A DNA stretch of 64,000 bases, taken from positions 1-64,000 of the forward strand of contig CALXLF010000001.1 in NCBI GenBank assembly GCA_944389125.1. The letters run 5' to 3'. Below, piece by piece: positions 9,916 through 20,316 of the stretch (its first letter is position 1; each line of letters starts with the position of its first letter). This stretch comes from an uncultured Clostridia bacterium. GTDB taxonomy: Bacteria; Bacillota; Clostridia; TANB77; CAG-508. The position numbers were made by a program, and so were the translations under genes. Below the pieces are notes generated by a model. The model was not told the origin of the DNA, made no database searches, and saw only the letters and a list, made by a program, of their open reading frames with translations.

Positions 9916-10821
9916 TTAAACTTCCAAATATTTTTTCATAGAAATACTACTTCCTATAACACCAATTCCGATTCCTAAAGCTAAGAAAACAATTGTAATA
10001 GTTTGAAGCATATCACTAAATTGCAATAATTGAATACCCATTGTTTGAAGAACACTTGAATTCCCTATTTTATCTATAAGAAGATCATAACCAGTTCCAA
10101 GTATTAATAATGTAATTACAGACGAAACAACTCCTATAATAATACCTTCAATAATAAATGGACCTCTAATAAATCCATTAGTAGCGCCAACATATTTCAT
10201 AATAGATATTTCTTTTCTTCTTGCATGAACAGAAAGTTTTATAGTATTTGAAATAATAGCAATTGCAATTATAATTAAAAATACAAAAATAACTCCTATT
10301 GCAATTTTAACTCCATTTGCAATTCTTATCAAAGTATCAATTGTTTGATCACTACTTTGAATATTTTTTACATAATCCATTTGCCAAATTTCTTGTTCAA
10401 CTTCAGATGAATATGATAAATCTGAAAGAGTTACAACAAATGAAGCAGGAAAAATATTATTATCACCTTCATAAACATCTAATAAATCAGAATCACTTCC
10501 AAGAGATTCTTTCATAGATTCTAACGCTTCTTGTTTTGAAACAAAAGTTACAGTTGCAATTTTATCTCCTAATGCCCATATTTCAGATTCTAATTGACTT
10601 ATTTGCTCATCGGTTGCATCATTTACTATGAAAACCTCAATTCCTTGTGTACTAGAAACCTGTTCTACAACATAATTTGCATTTTCTCCAAGTACAAAAA
10701 ATATTCCAAACATTATCATTGCGCATATCATTGTTACAAGAGATGCCATACTTGCTTTTTTATTTTTAAATACATTTTTAAATCCTTCACTTACTAAATA
10801 TGTAAAACTATTAAACTTCAC
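9916..10821 (-). CDS. ftsX: Cell division permease-like protein FtsX
   Basis: FtsX has four membrane helices and a large extracellular loop (about residues 50-165); with FtsE it transmits ATP hydrolysis to peptidoglycan hydrolases. The 301 residues start with KFNSFTYLVSEGFKNVFKNKK, the typical FtsX N-terminus, and end in the MKKYLEV type. I use GTG 10821, preceded by GAGAGGTGGG, rather than upstream in-frame codons; this start overlaps the ftsE stop by 11 bases, typical of coupled translation. Confidence 0.95.
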   Translation of the reverse strand: MKFNSFTYLVSEGFKNVFKNKKASMASLVTMICAMIMFGIFFVLGENANYVVEQVSSTQGIEVFIVNDATDEQISQLESEIWALGDKIATVTFVSKQEALESMKESLGSDSDLLDVYEGDNNIFPASFVVTLSDLSYSSEVEQEIWQMDYVKNIQSSDQTIDTLIRIANGVKIAIGVIFVFLIIIAIAIISNTIKLSVHARRKEISIMKYVGATNGFIRGPFIIEGIIIGVVSSVITLLILGTGYDLLIDKIGNSSVLQTMGIQLLQFSDMLQTITIVFLALGIGIGVIGSSISMKKYLEV

Positions 10822-11497
10822 TACTATACCCACCTCTCTTATCATCTCTAACAATTACGCCTTTTTCTATTTGTATAACTCTTTTTTTCATCTTATTTAC
10901 TATATCTTTAGCATGTGTTGCCATAACAACAGTAGTACCTCTTGCATTAATTTCATTTAATAAATTCATGATATCCCAAGCTGTTTCTGGGTCTAAGTTT
11001 CCTGTTGGCTCATCAGCAATAATCATTGAAGGATTATTAACTAACGCTCTCGCTAAAGCTACCCTTTGTTGTTCGCCACCAGAAAGCTCATTTGGGTACA
11101 TTTTAGCTTTATTACTCAAACCTACTAAAGAAAGAACCATTGGAACTTGTCTTCTTATATGTTTTGGTGTAGCTCTTACTATATGCATCGCAAATGCGAC
11201 ATTATCATAAACAGTTCTATCAGGTAAAAGTCTAAAATCTTGAAAAACAACACCCATACTTCTACGTAAATATGGAACCCTTTTTTGTCTTAAATATGTA
11301 ATATCTTTACCATTTATAATTATATTTCCACGACTTGCTTCTTCTTCTTTTAATATTAATTTTATTATAGTTGATTTTCCAGATCCAGAAGGACCAACTA
11401 AAAATGCAAATTCACCTTTTTCAATTGTAAATGTTGCATTATGGACAGCTTCAGTACCTGTAACATAGATTTTTGAAACATTTTTAAATTCTATCAT
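10811..11497 (-). CDS. ftsE: Cell division ATP-binding protein FtsE
   Basis: ABC ATPase of 228 residues that partners FtsX. Walker A GPSGSGKS is near residue 37, the signature LSGGEQQR near 138 and Walker B MIIADEPTG near 160, followed by the switch His (MATHAKD). First gene of the operon ftsE-ftsX-M23-M23-S41. The ribosome site is AAAGGAC. It diverges from mutS2. Confidence 0.97.
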   Translation of the reverse strand: MIEFKNVSKIYVTGTEAVHNATFTIEKGEFAFLVGPSGSGKSTIIKLILKEEEASRGNIIINGKDITYLRQKRVPYLRRSMGVVFQDFRLLPDRTVYDNVAFAMHIVRATPKHIRRQVPMVLSLVGLSNKAKMYPNELSGGEQQRVALARALVNNPSMIIADEPTGNLDPETAWDIMNLLNEINARGTTVVMATHAKDIVNKMKKRVIQIEKGVIVRDDKRGGYSSEV

Positions 11498-11615
11498 TAT
11501 TATAAGTCCTTTCTACCTCAAAAATAAAAAACAGTATATTAATTAATTATCATAATACTATTAATTATGAAAAAAATCAATAGCATTTTTAGACATTTTT
11601 TCTTTCTTTTTTTTG

Positions 11616-11644
11616 TTGTAAAAAGTCTTTTTGTATGCTATACT
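11616..11644 (+). promoter_or_regulatory. Promoter of mutS2, transcript probably leaderless
   Basis: TTGTAA (11616-11621), a 17-base spacer and TATACT (11639-11644) place the transcription start at about 11651-11654, on the mutS2 ATG itself. No ribosome site is present before that ATG. Confidence 0.6.
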
Positions 11645-11653
11645 ATAGCCATT

Positions 11654-14017
11654 ATGGAAGAAAAATATTATGAGAAATTAGAATTTAATAAAATAAAAGA
11701 AATTTTAAGTGAATATGCTATAACTTTCTTAGGTAAAGAAATGTCTCTATCAATTTCACCTATGACTAATAAAAAAGAAATTGAAAAAGCAGGAAAACAA
11801 AACTCAGAAGCAGAAATTTTAATATATAGAAAAGGTAATTTACCTTTATATGAAATTGAAAATATAAAACCACACTTAAAAAATATTGAAAGTCAAAATA
11901 CTCTATCTTGCAAACAGCTTTTAGATTTAGCAAATTTATTAAAATTATCAAATAATTTAAAAAAATATTTTTTTAGTGATGAAATTGATATGTCTAGTTT
12001 TACAGCCTTAACGCCTCTATTTGAAAACTTATATACAAATATAGGAATTCAAGAGACAATTTTTAAATCAATAATTGATGAAAATACTTTATCTGATGAA
12101 GCTTCTTCTACTCTTCGCTCAATTAGGAGAAATATATCTAGCAAAGAACAAGAAATAAAAGATAAACTATCAAAATTACTTACTCAAAAATTCGTACAAG
12201 AGCCTATAGTTACAATCAGAAATGATAGATTTGTAATTCCAGTTAAATCTGAATATCGCTCACAAATAAAAGGTTTTACACATGATATCTCAAGTAGTGG
12301 TTCAACTGTTTTTGTAGAACCATTAAGTATTTTTGAATTAAATAATGAGATAAATAATTTAAGATTTGAAGAAAACAAAGAAATTCAAAAAATTCTTCAA
12401 AAATTATCTTTATTATTTTCAGATATAACAATGCAATTAAATAATGATTTAAATTTAATTGGAATGATTGATTTTATATTTGCAAAAGCAAAATATTCAA
12501 TTTCAATAGATGGCTCTATGCCTAAAATATCAGATTCAAAAGAAATTAATTTAATAAATTGTTATCATCCATTAATTGAAAAAGAAAAAGCTGTAAAAAA
12601 TGATATATATTTAGGAAAAGATTTTACTTCATTAATTATCACAGGCCCTAATACTGGAGGAAAAACAGTAACTTTAAAAACTGTTGGACTACTTGTAATT
12701 ATGGCAATGAGTGGAATTAATATTCCTGCAAAAGAAGGAAGCTCTATTTATGTGTTTGATAATGTATTTGCAGATATTGGTGACGAACAAAGTATTCAAG
12801 ATTCATTAAGTACATTTTCATCTCATATAACTAAAATAGCTGAAATATTAAAAACAGCAACATCTAACAGTCTAGTTTTATTAGATGAACTTGGTTCAGG
12901 AACTGATCCATTAGAAGGTGCTAGTTTAGCAATAAGTATTTTAGAAGAATTAAATAAAAGAGGTTCACTTTGTATTTCTACTACTCATTATCCAGAGCTT
13001 AAAAATTTTGCAATAACAGAAAAAGGTTTTGAAAATGCTTGTGTAGAATTTGATTTGCAAACACTTACTCCTACTTATAAATTGTTAATAGGAATACCTG
13101 GAACAAGTCAAGCTTTTGCAATAAGTGAAAAATTAGGAATTCCAAAAGAAATTATAGATAACGCAAAATCAAAACTAACAGAAAATCATGTAGATTATGA
13201 AAATCTTTTAAAACAAATTTATGATGATAAGAGATTAATAGAAAAAGAAAAAGATGAAATATTATCTAAATCACAAGAAATTAAAAAATTAGAAGAAAAT
13301 ACTAAACAAAAATTAGATGAAATTTCCTTAAAAGAAGATTCTTTAATTCAAAAAGCTAAAGAAAAGGCTACTTCTATACTCCTAGAAGCAAAAGAAGACG
13401 CTGATGAAATTATAAAAAATTTAGAAAATTCAAGTTCTTCAAAACAAGCAAATGAACTTAGAAAAAATCTAAATAAAAAAATAAAAAATATATCAAATAA
13501 CATAAAAACAAGTGATAATTCTTTAGCACAAAGACCTTTAACTAAAGAAGAATTAAAATTAAATATGGAAGTATATATTCCTAAATTAAATCAAACATGT
13601 ACTATCATTCATATTGGAGAAAAAGATATTACTGTTCAAATCGGAATTATAAAAACTAATTTTAAATTAGAAGATCTAAGACATGTAAACTCTAATTCAA
13701 AAAATAATTCAAACAATTCTTCAAATAAAAACCAAAATTTAAGAAGTGTAAAAAGATCTATTACTCCAAAATCTATTTCTCCAGAAATAAATGTTATTGG
13801 CCAAAATGTTGATGAGGCATGTTTTGCAATAGACAAATATTTAGATAATTGTTATTTAGCAGGGTTAAACCAAGTATCTATAGTTCATGGAAAAGGAACT
13901 GGTGCTTTAAGAAAAGGAATTCATGCATTTTTAAAAACTAATCCTCATGTAAAATCATTTAGATTAGGTACATTTGGTGAAGGTGAAACTGGAGTTACAA
14001 TAGTTGAATTAAAATAA
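11654..14017 (+). CDS. mutS2: Endonuclease MutS2 / RqcU-type ribosome-splitting factor
   Basis: A 787-residue MutS2: MutS core and clamp, ATPase with Walker A GPNTGGKT near residue 337 and Walker B VLLDELGSGTDP near 415, a long coiled coil, a KOW-like stretch, and a C-terminal Smr domain with HGKGTGALRKG. MutS2 is known to suppress recombination and, in Bacillus, to bind collided ribosomes; the latter is notable given the frameshift codons in this genome. I choose ATG 11654 because MEEKYYEKLEFNKI is the family N-terminus. The in-frame ATG at 11567 would add a hydrophobic tail and lacks a ribosome site. Confidence 0.95.
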   Translation: MEEKYYEKLEFNKIKEILSEYAITFLGKEMSLSISPMTNKKEIEKAGKQNSEAEILIYRKGNLPLYEIENIKPHLKNIESQNTLSCKQLLDLANLLKLSNNLKKYFFSDEIDMSSFTALTPLFENLYTNIGIQETIFKSIIDENTLSDEASSTLRSIRRNISSKEQEIKDKLSKLLTQKFVQEPIVTIRNDRFVIPVKSEYRSQIKGFTHDISSSGSTVFVEPLSIFELNNEINNLRFEENKEIQKILQKLSLLFSDITMQLNNDLNLIGMIDFIFAKAKYSISIDGSMPKISDSKEINLINCYHPLIEKEKAVKNDIYLGKDFTSLIITGPNTGGKTVTLKTVGLLVIMAMSGINIPAKEGSSIYVFDNVFADIGDEQSIQDSLSTFSSHITKIAEILKTATSNSLVLLDELGSGTDPLEGASLAISILEELNKRGSLCISTTHYPELKNFAITEKGFENACVEFDLQTLTPTYKLLIGIPGTSQAFAISEKLGIPKEIIDNAKSKLTENHVDYENLLKQIYDDKRLIEKEKDEILSKSQEIKKLEENTKQKLDEISLKEDSLIQKAKEKATSILLEAKEDADEIIKNLENSSSSKQANELRKNLNKKIKNISNNIKTSDNSLAQRPLTKEELKLNMEVYIPKLNQTCTIIHIGEKDITVQIGIIKTNFKLEDLRHVNSNSKNNSNNSSNKNQNLRSVKRSITPKSISPEINVIGQNVDEACFAIDKYLDNCYLAGLNQVSIVHGKGTGALRKGIHAFLKTNPHVKSFRLGTFGEGETGVTIVELK

Positions 14018-14063
14018 AAAATAAAGCGAGACATAAAATATATGTGCCCCGCTTTTTTATTTT
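14016..14063. terminator. Bidirectional terminator between mutS2 and lexA
   Basis: AAAATAAAGCG pairs with CGCTTTTTTATTTT across an imperfect stem-loop between two convergent genes, with T-runs both ways. Confidence 0.75.
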
Positions 14064-14069
14064 AATTTT

Positions 14070-14726
14070 TTACATTTTTCTAAATACACCAATTACTTTT
14101 CCTAATATCTCACATGTTGGAACTATTATTGGATCCATTGTAGAATTTTCTGGTTGTAATCTTATATGATCTTTTTCTTTATAAAATGTTTTTACTGTTG
14201 CCTCATCTCCAATTAAAGCAACAACTATTTCACCATTTTCAGCAGTATTTTGTTTTCTAACTAATATATAGTCTCCACTTAAAATTCCTGCTTCAATCAT
14301 GCTTTCCCCTCTTACAATAAGCATAAAACTTTCACTATTTCCAACAAAATCAAGTGGAATTGGGAAAGTATCTGTTACATTTTCAAATGCTAATATAGGC
14401 TCTCCTGCTGTTATCTTTCCAATAACAGGAACATCAACTAATTCTTTTCCATTATACACTGGTTTATCATTATTTTTAGAATTTTGACCAGCTCCACCTT
14501 TTAATAATTTTAATGTTCTACCTTTTTGAGATTCTTTTTTTACATATCCTTTTTCTTCTAGTTTTGCAATATAACCATGAACAGTAGCTGTTGATTTTAA
14601 ACCAACTGCTTTACCAATTTCTCTTACTGAAGGTGGATAGCCATTTGCATTTACTTCTTTTTCTATGTATTTTAATATAGCTTTCTCCCTTTTATTTAGT
14701 GCGTCTGGATCTTTTTTTCTCCCCAT
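14070..14726 (-). CDS. lexA: LexA repressor
   Basis: SOS repressor of 218 residues. The winged helix occupies about residues 1-70 (ILKYIEKEVNANGYPPSVREI, then STATVHGYIAKLEEKGY). The cleavable Ala-Gly is in GKITAGEPI. The S24 catalytic Ser is in GESMIEAGI and the Lys in DEATVKTF. A linker rich in K, N and G joins the domains. Ribosome site GGAGGAG. A canonical GAAC-N4-GTTC box was not found upstream; a GTTTGTCAAAC palindrome overlaps the -35 element instead. Confidence 0.96.
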   Translation of the reverse strand: MGRKKDPDALNKREKAILKYIEKEVNANGYPPSVREIGKAVGLKSTATVHGYIAKLEEKGYVKKESQKGRTLKLLKGGAGQNSKNNDKPVYNGKELVDVPVIGKITAGEPILAFENVTDTFPIPLDFVGNSESFMLIVRGESMIEAGILSGDYILVRKQNTAENGEIVVALIGDEATVKTFYKEKDHIRLQPENSTMDPIIVPTCEILGKVIGVFRKM

Positions 14727-14806
14727 TAAATTCTCCTCCTTTATTTTCTTATATTCATTCTCTTCAAAAAAGATTTAACAAATATTTTCTTCTTTTTACT
14801 GCAAAC

Positions 14807-14837
14807 ATCTTATCATATAAATTTTTGTTTGTCAAAC
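14807..14837 (-). promoter_or_regulatory. lexA promoter with palindrome at -35
   Basis: On the minus strand TTGACA (14835-14830), a 17-base spacer and TAAGAT (14812-14807). GTTTGACAAAC spans 14837-14827 over the -35 and could be an operator, or simply a strong -35 flanked by chance. Confidence 0.65.
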
Positions 14838-14896
14838 ACTTTTTTGCGTTTTTTTATTTTTTTTAGTAAATTATTTTAAAAAATTTTATAAAATTA

Positions 14897-14924
14897 AATA
14901 CCTCAACAAATGCTGAGGTATTTT
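14897..14924 (-). terminator. Terminator after DUF1294 gene
   Basis: AATACCTCA pairs with TGAGGTATT, followed by T-rich sequence, between the DUF1294 gene and lexA. Confidence 0.7.
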
Positions 14925-14950
14925 AAAATTTATCTAAAATTACATTATTT

Positions 14951-15268
14951 TTATACCCAAAAAGTACCTTTAGCTATTAAGTAAATCATTAAAATAATTT
15001 CAATAATTAATATAGTTGGAAAACCAATTACGAACTTCATTTTTTTAGTCTTATGTCTAAATTTGTACATTCCAAAAATGGTACCTATTCCTCCTCCTAA
15101 AATTGTTACTAAAAATAAAGTATTTTCAGGAATTCTCCAATACCCTTTTTGAGCTTTATATTTATCTAAAGCCATTATTCCAACACCTATTAAATTAATT
15201 ATTATAAAATATAATAATATATATCTATGACCTTCTGGTGTTTGCCAAATATAAATATCTTCTCCCAT
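14951..15268 (-). CDS. DUF1294 family membrane protein
   Basis: A 105-residue protein with three or four membrane segments and the DUF1294 pattern MALDKYKAQKGYWRIPENTL, then LGGGIGTIFGMYKFRHKTKK. Function unknown. The start is ATG 15268 after GAGGAGAAAT; the open frame extends further upstream through a palindromic repeat but that extension is not protein-like. It lies downstream of polC on the same strand, behind the REP-like repeat. Confidence 0.8.
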   Translation of the reverse strand: MGEDIYIWQTPEGHRYILLYFIIINLIGVGIMALDKYKAQKGYWRIPENTLFLVTILGGGIGTIFGMYKFRHKTKKMKFVIGFPTILIIEIILMIYLIAKGTFWV

Positions 15269-15293
15269 ATTTCTCCTCACATTATTTAAAAAT

Positions 15294-15320
15294 GGGACAA
15301 GAGAACCGTCCCCGTGTCCC
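15294..15320. repeat. REP-like palindrome after polC
   Basis: GGGACA and TGTCCC bracket a GC-rich core containing CCGTCCCCGTG. GC content is far above the surroundings. It shares the ACGGGGACG core with the element at 57300. Such palindromes are scattered in many Firmicutes genomes; it may also terminate polC. Confidence 0.5.
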
Positions 15321-15355
15321 ATCCCTTGTTCCGCTCGTATTTCCTATTGTTTTTA

Positions 15356-18300
15356 CTAAACAAATAGTGATAATTGATTACTTTGAGTCATTCCTTTTAA
15401 ACAACCAAATTTTTGTAAAAGTTCAATTACAGATTTTCCTACTTTTGAACGCATCTGTAGATCATCTATACATTCAAATTCGGCTTCTTGCTGCGCAGCA
15501 TATATTCCTTCTGCAGCAACTGTTCCTAATCCTGGTATACTATTAAGAGGTGGTCTAATTCCTCCATCTTCAATTAAAAACTTAGTACTATGAGATTTAT
15601 ATAAATCAATAGGTAAAAATTCAAATCCTCTTTCATACATTTCTAAAACAAGTTCCAAAATAGTATACATACTTTTATCTTTTTGAGATGCGCTATTTCC
15701 GGCAAAATCTATTTCTTTCATCTTATTTTTAACTTTTTCTTTTCCAAAAATCATATATTCACTGTCAAATTCATCTGCTCTAATTGAAAAGAAAGCTGCA
15801 TAATAAGCTAATGGCTCATGAACTTTAAACCAAGCTATTCTAAAAGCATTTGTAACATAAGCTGCAGCATGTGCTTTTGGGAACATGTATTTAATCTTTT
15901 CACATGATTTTATATACCAATCTGGAACATCATGTTCTTTCATAATAGCTTTATATTCTTCCCATTTTTCTGGATCTTTTAAAGCTTTACCTTTACGAAC
16001 TGTTTCCATTATTTTAAATGCAGAATTTGGTGGTAACCCTTTTTTTATTAAATAAATCATAATATCATCACGACAGCATATAGCATCATTTAAAGTTACA
16101 ATTCCCTGATCAATAAGTTCTTGTGCATTATTTAACCATACATCAGTACCATGTGATAAACCAGATATACTTATTAATTCATTAAAAGTTTTTGGTTTAG
16201 TATCAACAAGCATTCCTCTTACAAATTTTGTTCCAAACTCAGGAACTCCAAATGTTCCAACTTGTGAATTAATTTGTTCAGGTGTTACACCTAAAGCATC
16301 AGTTGATGAAAAAATACTCATTGTCTCTTTATCATCTAATGGAACTTTAGTAGGATCTATACCTGTTATATCATAAAGCATTCTTATCATAGTTGGATCA
16401 TCATGACCTAGAATATCAAGTTTTAAAAGGTTTTGATCTATAGAGTGATAATCAAAATGTGTTGTTATAATATCTGAATTTGGATCATCTGCTGGATGCT
16501 GAACAGGTGTAAATTCAAATATTTCTCTTCCTTTTGGAACAACTATAATTCCACCTGGATGTTGTCCAGTTGTTCTTTTTATTCCTGTACACCCTTTAGA
16601 TAATCTTGATATTTCAGCATTTGAAACAGGAATATGTCTATCTTCATAATAATTTTTTACATATCCAAAAGCTGTCTTATCGGCAATTGTACCAACAGTT
16701 CCTGCTTTAAATGTAGTTCCTTTTCCAAATATTACTTCTGTATATTTATGTGCTTTTGCTTGATACTCTCCTGAGAAGTTTAAATCAATATCAGGCTCTT
16801 TATCTCCGGTTAAATCCTAAGAAAGTCTCAAATGGAATATCCATTCCATCTTTATCTAATTTATGACCACATTTTGGACAATTTTTATCAGGTAAATCAA
16901 ATCCGTTTTTATATCCATAATCTGTAAAATCAGAATATTTACAATTTGGACATCTATAATGAGCCTGCAAAGAATTAACTTCTGTTATACCAGTCATATA
17001 AGCAACTAATGAAGAACCAACAGAACCTCTTGATCCAACGATATATCCATCTTCATTAGATTTCCAAACTAATTTCTGAGCAATAATATACATAACTGAG
17101 AATCCATTCCTTATAATAGAATCCAGTTCTTTATCAAGTCTTTCCTGTACAATATCTGGAAGTGGATCTCCGTATAATCTGTGAGCTTTTTCAAATGTAA
17201 TATCTTTTATCGTTTGTTCACAACCGGGAATGTGTGGTGGACATTTCTCACCAGAAATTGGTTTAATTTTTTCACACATATCAGCTATTTTATTTGTATT
17301 TGTAACAACAAGTTCATAAGCTTTTTCTTCTCCAAAGTATTCAAACTCTTTAAGCATTTCTTCAGTTGTTCTCAAATATAAAGGTGCTTGCATATCTGCG
17401 TCATCATATTTTTGACCTGCTTGTAAAATTCTTCTATAAATCTCATCTTGAGGATCCATAAAATGTACATCACATGTTGCAACAGTTAGTTTTCCTAACT
17501 TATCTCCAAGTTCTACAATTTTTCTATTAATATTTCTTAATGCCTCATCATCTTGTACTCTTCCTTCTCTTTTTAAATGCTCATTATTTCCAATTGGCTG
17601 AATCTCTAAATAATCATAATATTTTGCAATCTCTTCAATTTCTTCTTCTGGTTTACCTTCTAAAATTGCTCTATAAACTTCACCTGCTTCACAAGCACTT
17701 CCAATTATTAAACCTTCTCTATATTTATTAAGAACTGATTTTAAGATTCTGGGCTTTTTATAAAAATAATTCAAATGTGAATAAGAAATTAATTTATATA
17801 AATTTTTAAGTCCAACATAATTTTTAGCTAAAATTATCATATGATATGTTGGAAGATTTTTAAAATCTGTTTCATATTTATTATTAAAATCATCAATAGT
17901 TGTAGCCTTTTTACCTTTAGCATTTTCTATCATTTTATTAAAAACTTGTACTAAAGTTTTTACATCATCTAAAGCTCTATGAGCAACTTCTACTTCTATT
18001 CCTAAACGTTCAGCAATTAATCCTAATTTATATCTTTTAAACTCTGGATACATAGCTTTAGCTAATCTCAAAGTATCTAAATATGTATTATTAAATTTAT
18101 ATCCATATTGTTCATAATTATATTTTAAATATGATACATCAAAATCCGTATTATGTGTCACAACTACGCTATCACCTATAAATTCAATCATTTTAGGTAG
18201 AATTTTATCAATTGTTGGACTGTCTTTTACCATATCATCTGTAATATGAGTAATTTCTTGAACTTTTTCTGGTATATGTTTTTCTGGATTTACAAAAGTC

Positions 18301-19761
18301 TCAAATGTATCTATTATTTCTCCATTTTTTATTTTTATAATTCCAATTTCAGTAATCTTTTCTGTCAAATATGAAATACCAGTTGTCTCTAAGTCAAGCA
18401 CACTATATTCAGTATCAATACTTTGTCCTTTAGAATTAAATACACAAGGATCCTTATCTGGAGCAAAATATGCTTCAACACCATAAATAACTTTTATTTT
18501 TGCTTTAGTTTTTTCTAATAATTTATGTGCTTCTGGAAAACTTTGAACAACTCCATGATCTGTAATGGCAATAGAATCCCATCCCCAAGAAATTGCTCTT
18601 TTTATTAAATCTTCACAAGGAGTTATTCCATCCATTTGACTCATCTGAGTATGCATATGAAGTTCAACTCTCTTATGCTCTGCATTATCTTCTCTTTTAA
18701 ATTTTTTAAGACCTTCAGATTCAAAGATCGAATTTGCCATTACTGTAATTTCTTTTGCAAAATTATCATATCTAGCAACTCCGTCAACCTTTACACCTTT
18801 ACCATCAATTTTCTTTTTATAATCTTTTAATTTAGCTTTTTCTACAAAGGCCTTACATGTTATAGTACTTGTTCCATCATATACATCAAATATTAATATT
18901 GATTTATCTGGTTTTGACCTCATATCATTTGAATCAACTCTAATTGCCTCACCTGTTATTACTACATTTTCTGTCTCAGGTGAAATGTCAGTTATTTTTA
19001 TAGGAGTTCCTTTAATTTTAGCTGACCTTCCAAAAATCATTCCTTCTGGTAATTCTTTACTATAAGAAGATTTTTGATGATCAGGTCCATAACCACTTGA
19101 TTGTTTAGAATATCCATTTGGCTTTTCATATACAACTCCAAAATTTCCACCAGATTTTTCAGCAGCAATTGATTGTTCTATTTCTGCATCTTGAGCTGCA
19201 ATTCCGAGCTCTTCTTGCATTTTCATTTGCTATTATTGCTCTTTTTTCTTCTTCTAACATATTTTTTTCAAAATTTTCATAATAGCCGTCTTCTAATTCA
19301 TCATTAATCTTTACTTGAAAATGATCATTGTATATATTACTAAGTAAATGTTCTAAACCTTTATCAAATTTTTTATTGCATAAAAATTCCGCTCCTTTAA
19401 TCTTCAAATTAACATCTATATTTTTATTATCAATTTTTATAGTGCTATTAGTTAAAAGAGCTTTACTAAATGGTTCTTTTTGAGTTATATAAGATACAAT
19501 ATTGCTCCAGTTTTCACTTATATTTGGCTCAATTTCAACATCCTTATATTTAATATTTGTTAAAGCTTTATTTATATTAAATTTATTTTGTAAATAATTT
19601 TCAAAATTACCAATCTCGTCTATTGTAATTGGTTTATCAGACGTTATATCAATTTGTAGTTTATTTAGTTTTTTATATAAATTAATATTTTCAATTTGAG
19701 CTTTAGATATATTACTATTAACATCAAAATCTTTAAACACTTCATTTATACATTTTTCCAT
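15356..19761 (-). CDS. polC: DNA polymerase III alpha subunit PolC, with two CGG +1 shifts
   Basis: Replicative polymerase of low-GC Gram-positives. Order: N-terminal domain (from MEKCINEVF), OB fold, PHP domain ([11 protein letters not shown]), inserted DEDDh exonuclease ([10 protein letters not shown]), zinc-binding CPNCKY and CPKCGH, catalytic palm ([15 protein letters not shown]), C-terminal HhH region. The reading frame is broken twice and restored only by skipping a C. At 19204-19206 GCT-CGG-AAT becomes GCT-(C)-GGA-ATT (ARRAGIAAQD). At 16806-16808 AAC-CGG-AGA becomes AAC-(C)-GGA-GAT, giving the invariant GFNGDKEPD; otherwise a stop follows two codons later. The product would be about 1467 residues, normal for PolC. 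The ATG overlaps the stop of the PH-domain gene upstream. As PolC is essential, the shifts must be bypassed or be sequence errors. Confidence 0.93.
16806..16808 (-). other. CGG +1 frameshift site in polC (palm domain)
   Basis: AAC CGG AGA TAA in the incoming frame; skipping C gives AAC GGA GAT AAA and the conserved [12 protein letters not shown] just before the catalytic aspartates. Confidence 0.9.
19204..19206 (-). other. CGG +1 frameshift site in polC (N-terminal linker)
   Basis: GCT CGG AAT TGC in the incoming frame, which ends 15 codons later; skipping C gives GCT GGA ATT GCA and joins the two polC halves. Confidence 0.88.
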
Positions 19762-20276
19762 TACTTTATTTTATCTCCAATTACCGTTTTTATATCTTTT
19801 ACAACTTTATCAATATTTTCAACAACTTCTACAGTCATACCATGTGTAATAATATTTCCCTTTTTAGGATAAATATAAATATTTCCATATCCAAATATTT
19901 TTTGCCACATTCTTGTATACCATGTCGTTCCTTGAGTAAAAACTATGTCTTTTATTTCACTGTACTCTAAAGTTCTTTCAGTATCTATAAATAAAAATTT
20001 TCTTTTATAAAAAACTTTATCATCATAAAACGAGATATAAGTTTGAGATGCACTCTTTTTTGACAAAATTAAAGCTACTATAATTATAGCTATTAATATA
20101 AGAAAAGAAACTATTCCAATACTTACTAATCTATAAAGAAATGCAGCTGAAATTACTAATAAAAATACAACATACACTTCTATAAGTTTAACAACTAAAA
20201 CATATTTTATTGAATATTTCTTCTTTACTTTTAATAATTCTTTTTTGTTTTCTTGTGTATTTTCATCATTTTTCAT
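19761..20276 (-). CDS. PH-domain-like membrane protein
   Basis: A 171-residue protein with a charged N-terminus, two adjacent membrane helices (about residues 25-75) and a beta-rich C-terminal half ending in an amphipathic helix, the pattern of bacterial PH (bPH) membrane proteins of unknown function. Its stop overlaps the polC ATG (TAATG), so the two are translationally coupled. Where other Clostridia have ispG before polC, this genome has this gene. Confidence 0.6.
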   Translation of the reverse strand: MKNDENTQENKKELLKVKKKYSIKYVLVVKLIEVYVVFLLVISAAFLYRLVSIGIVSFLILIAIIIVALILSKKSASQTYISFYDDKVFYKRKFLFIDTERTLEYSEIKDIVFTQGTTWYTRMWQKIFGYGNIYIYPKKGNIITHGMTVEVVENIDKVVKDIKTVIGDKIK

Positions 20277-20316
20277 TTTACATTTGTTCCTTTCTATATT
20301 TATTAACTTAATTATT

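Noticed and set aside
14726..14840. LexA-type SOS boxes upstream of lexA, uvrA and uvrB
   Set aside because: No GAAC-N4-GTTC match was found. The GTTTG/CAAAC palindromes are weak and can be explained by TTGACA-type -35 elements.
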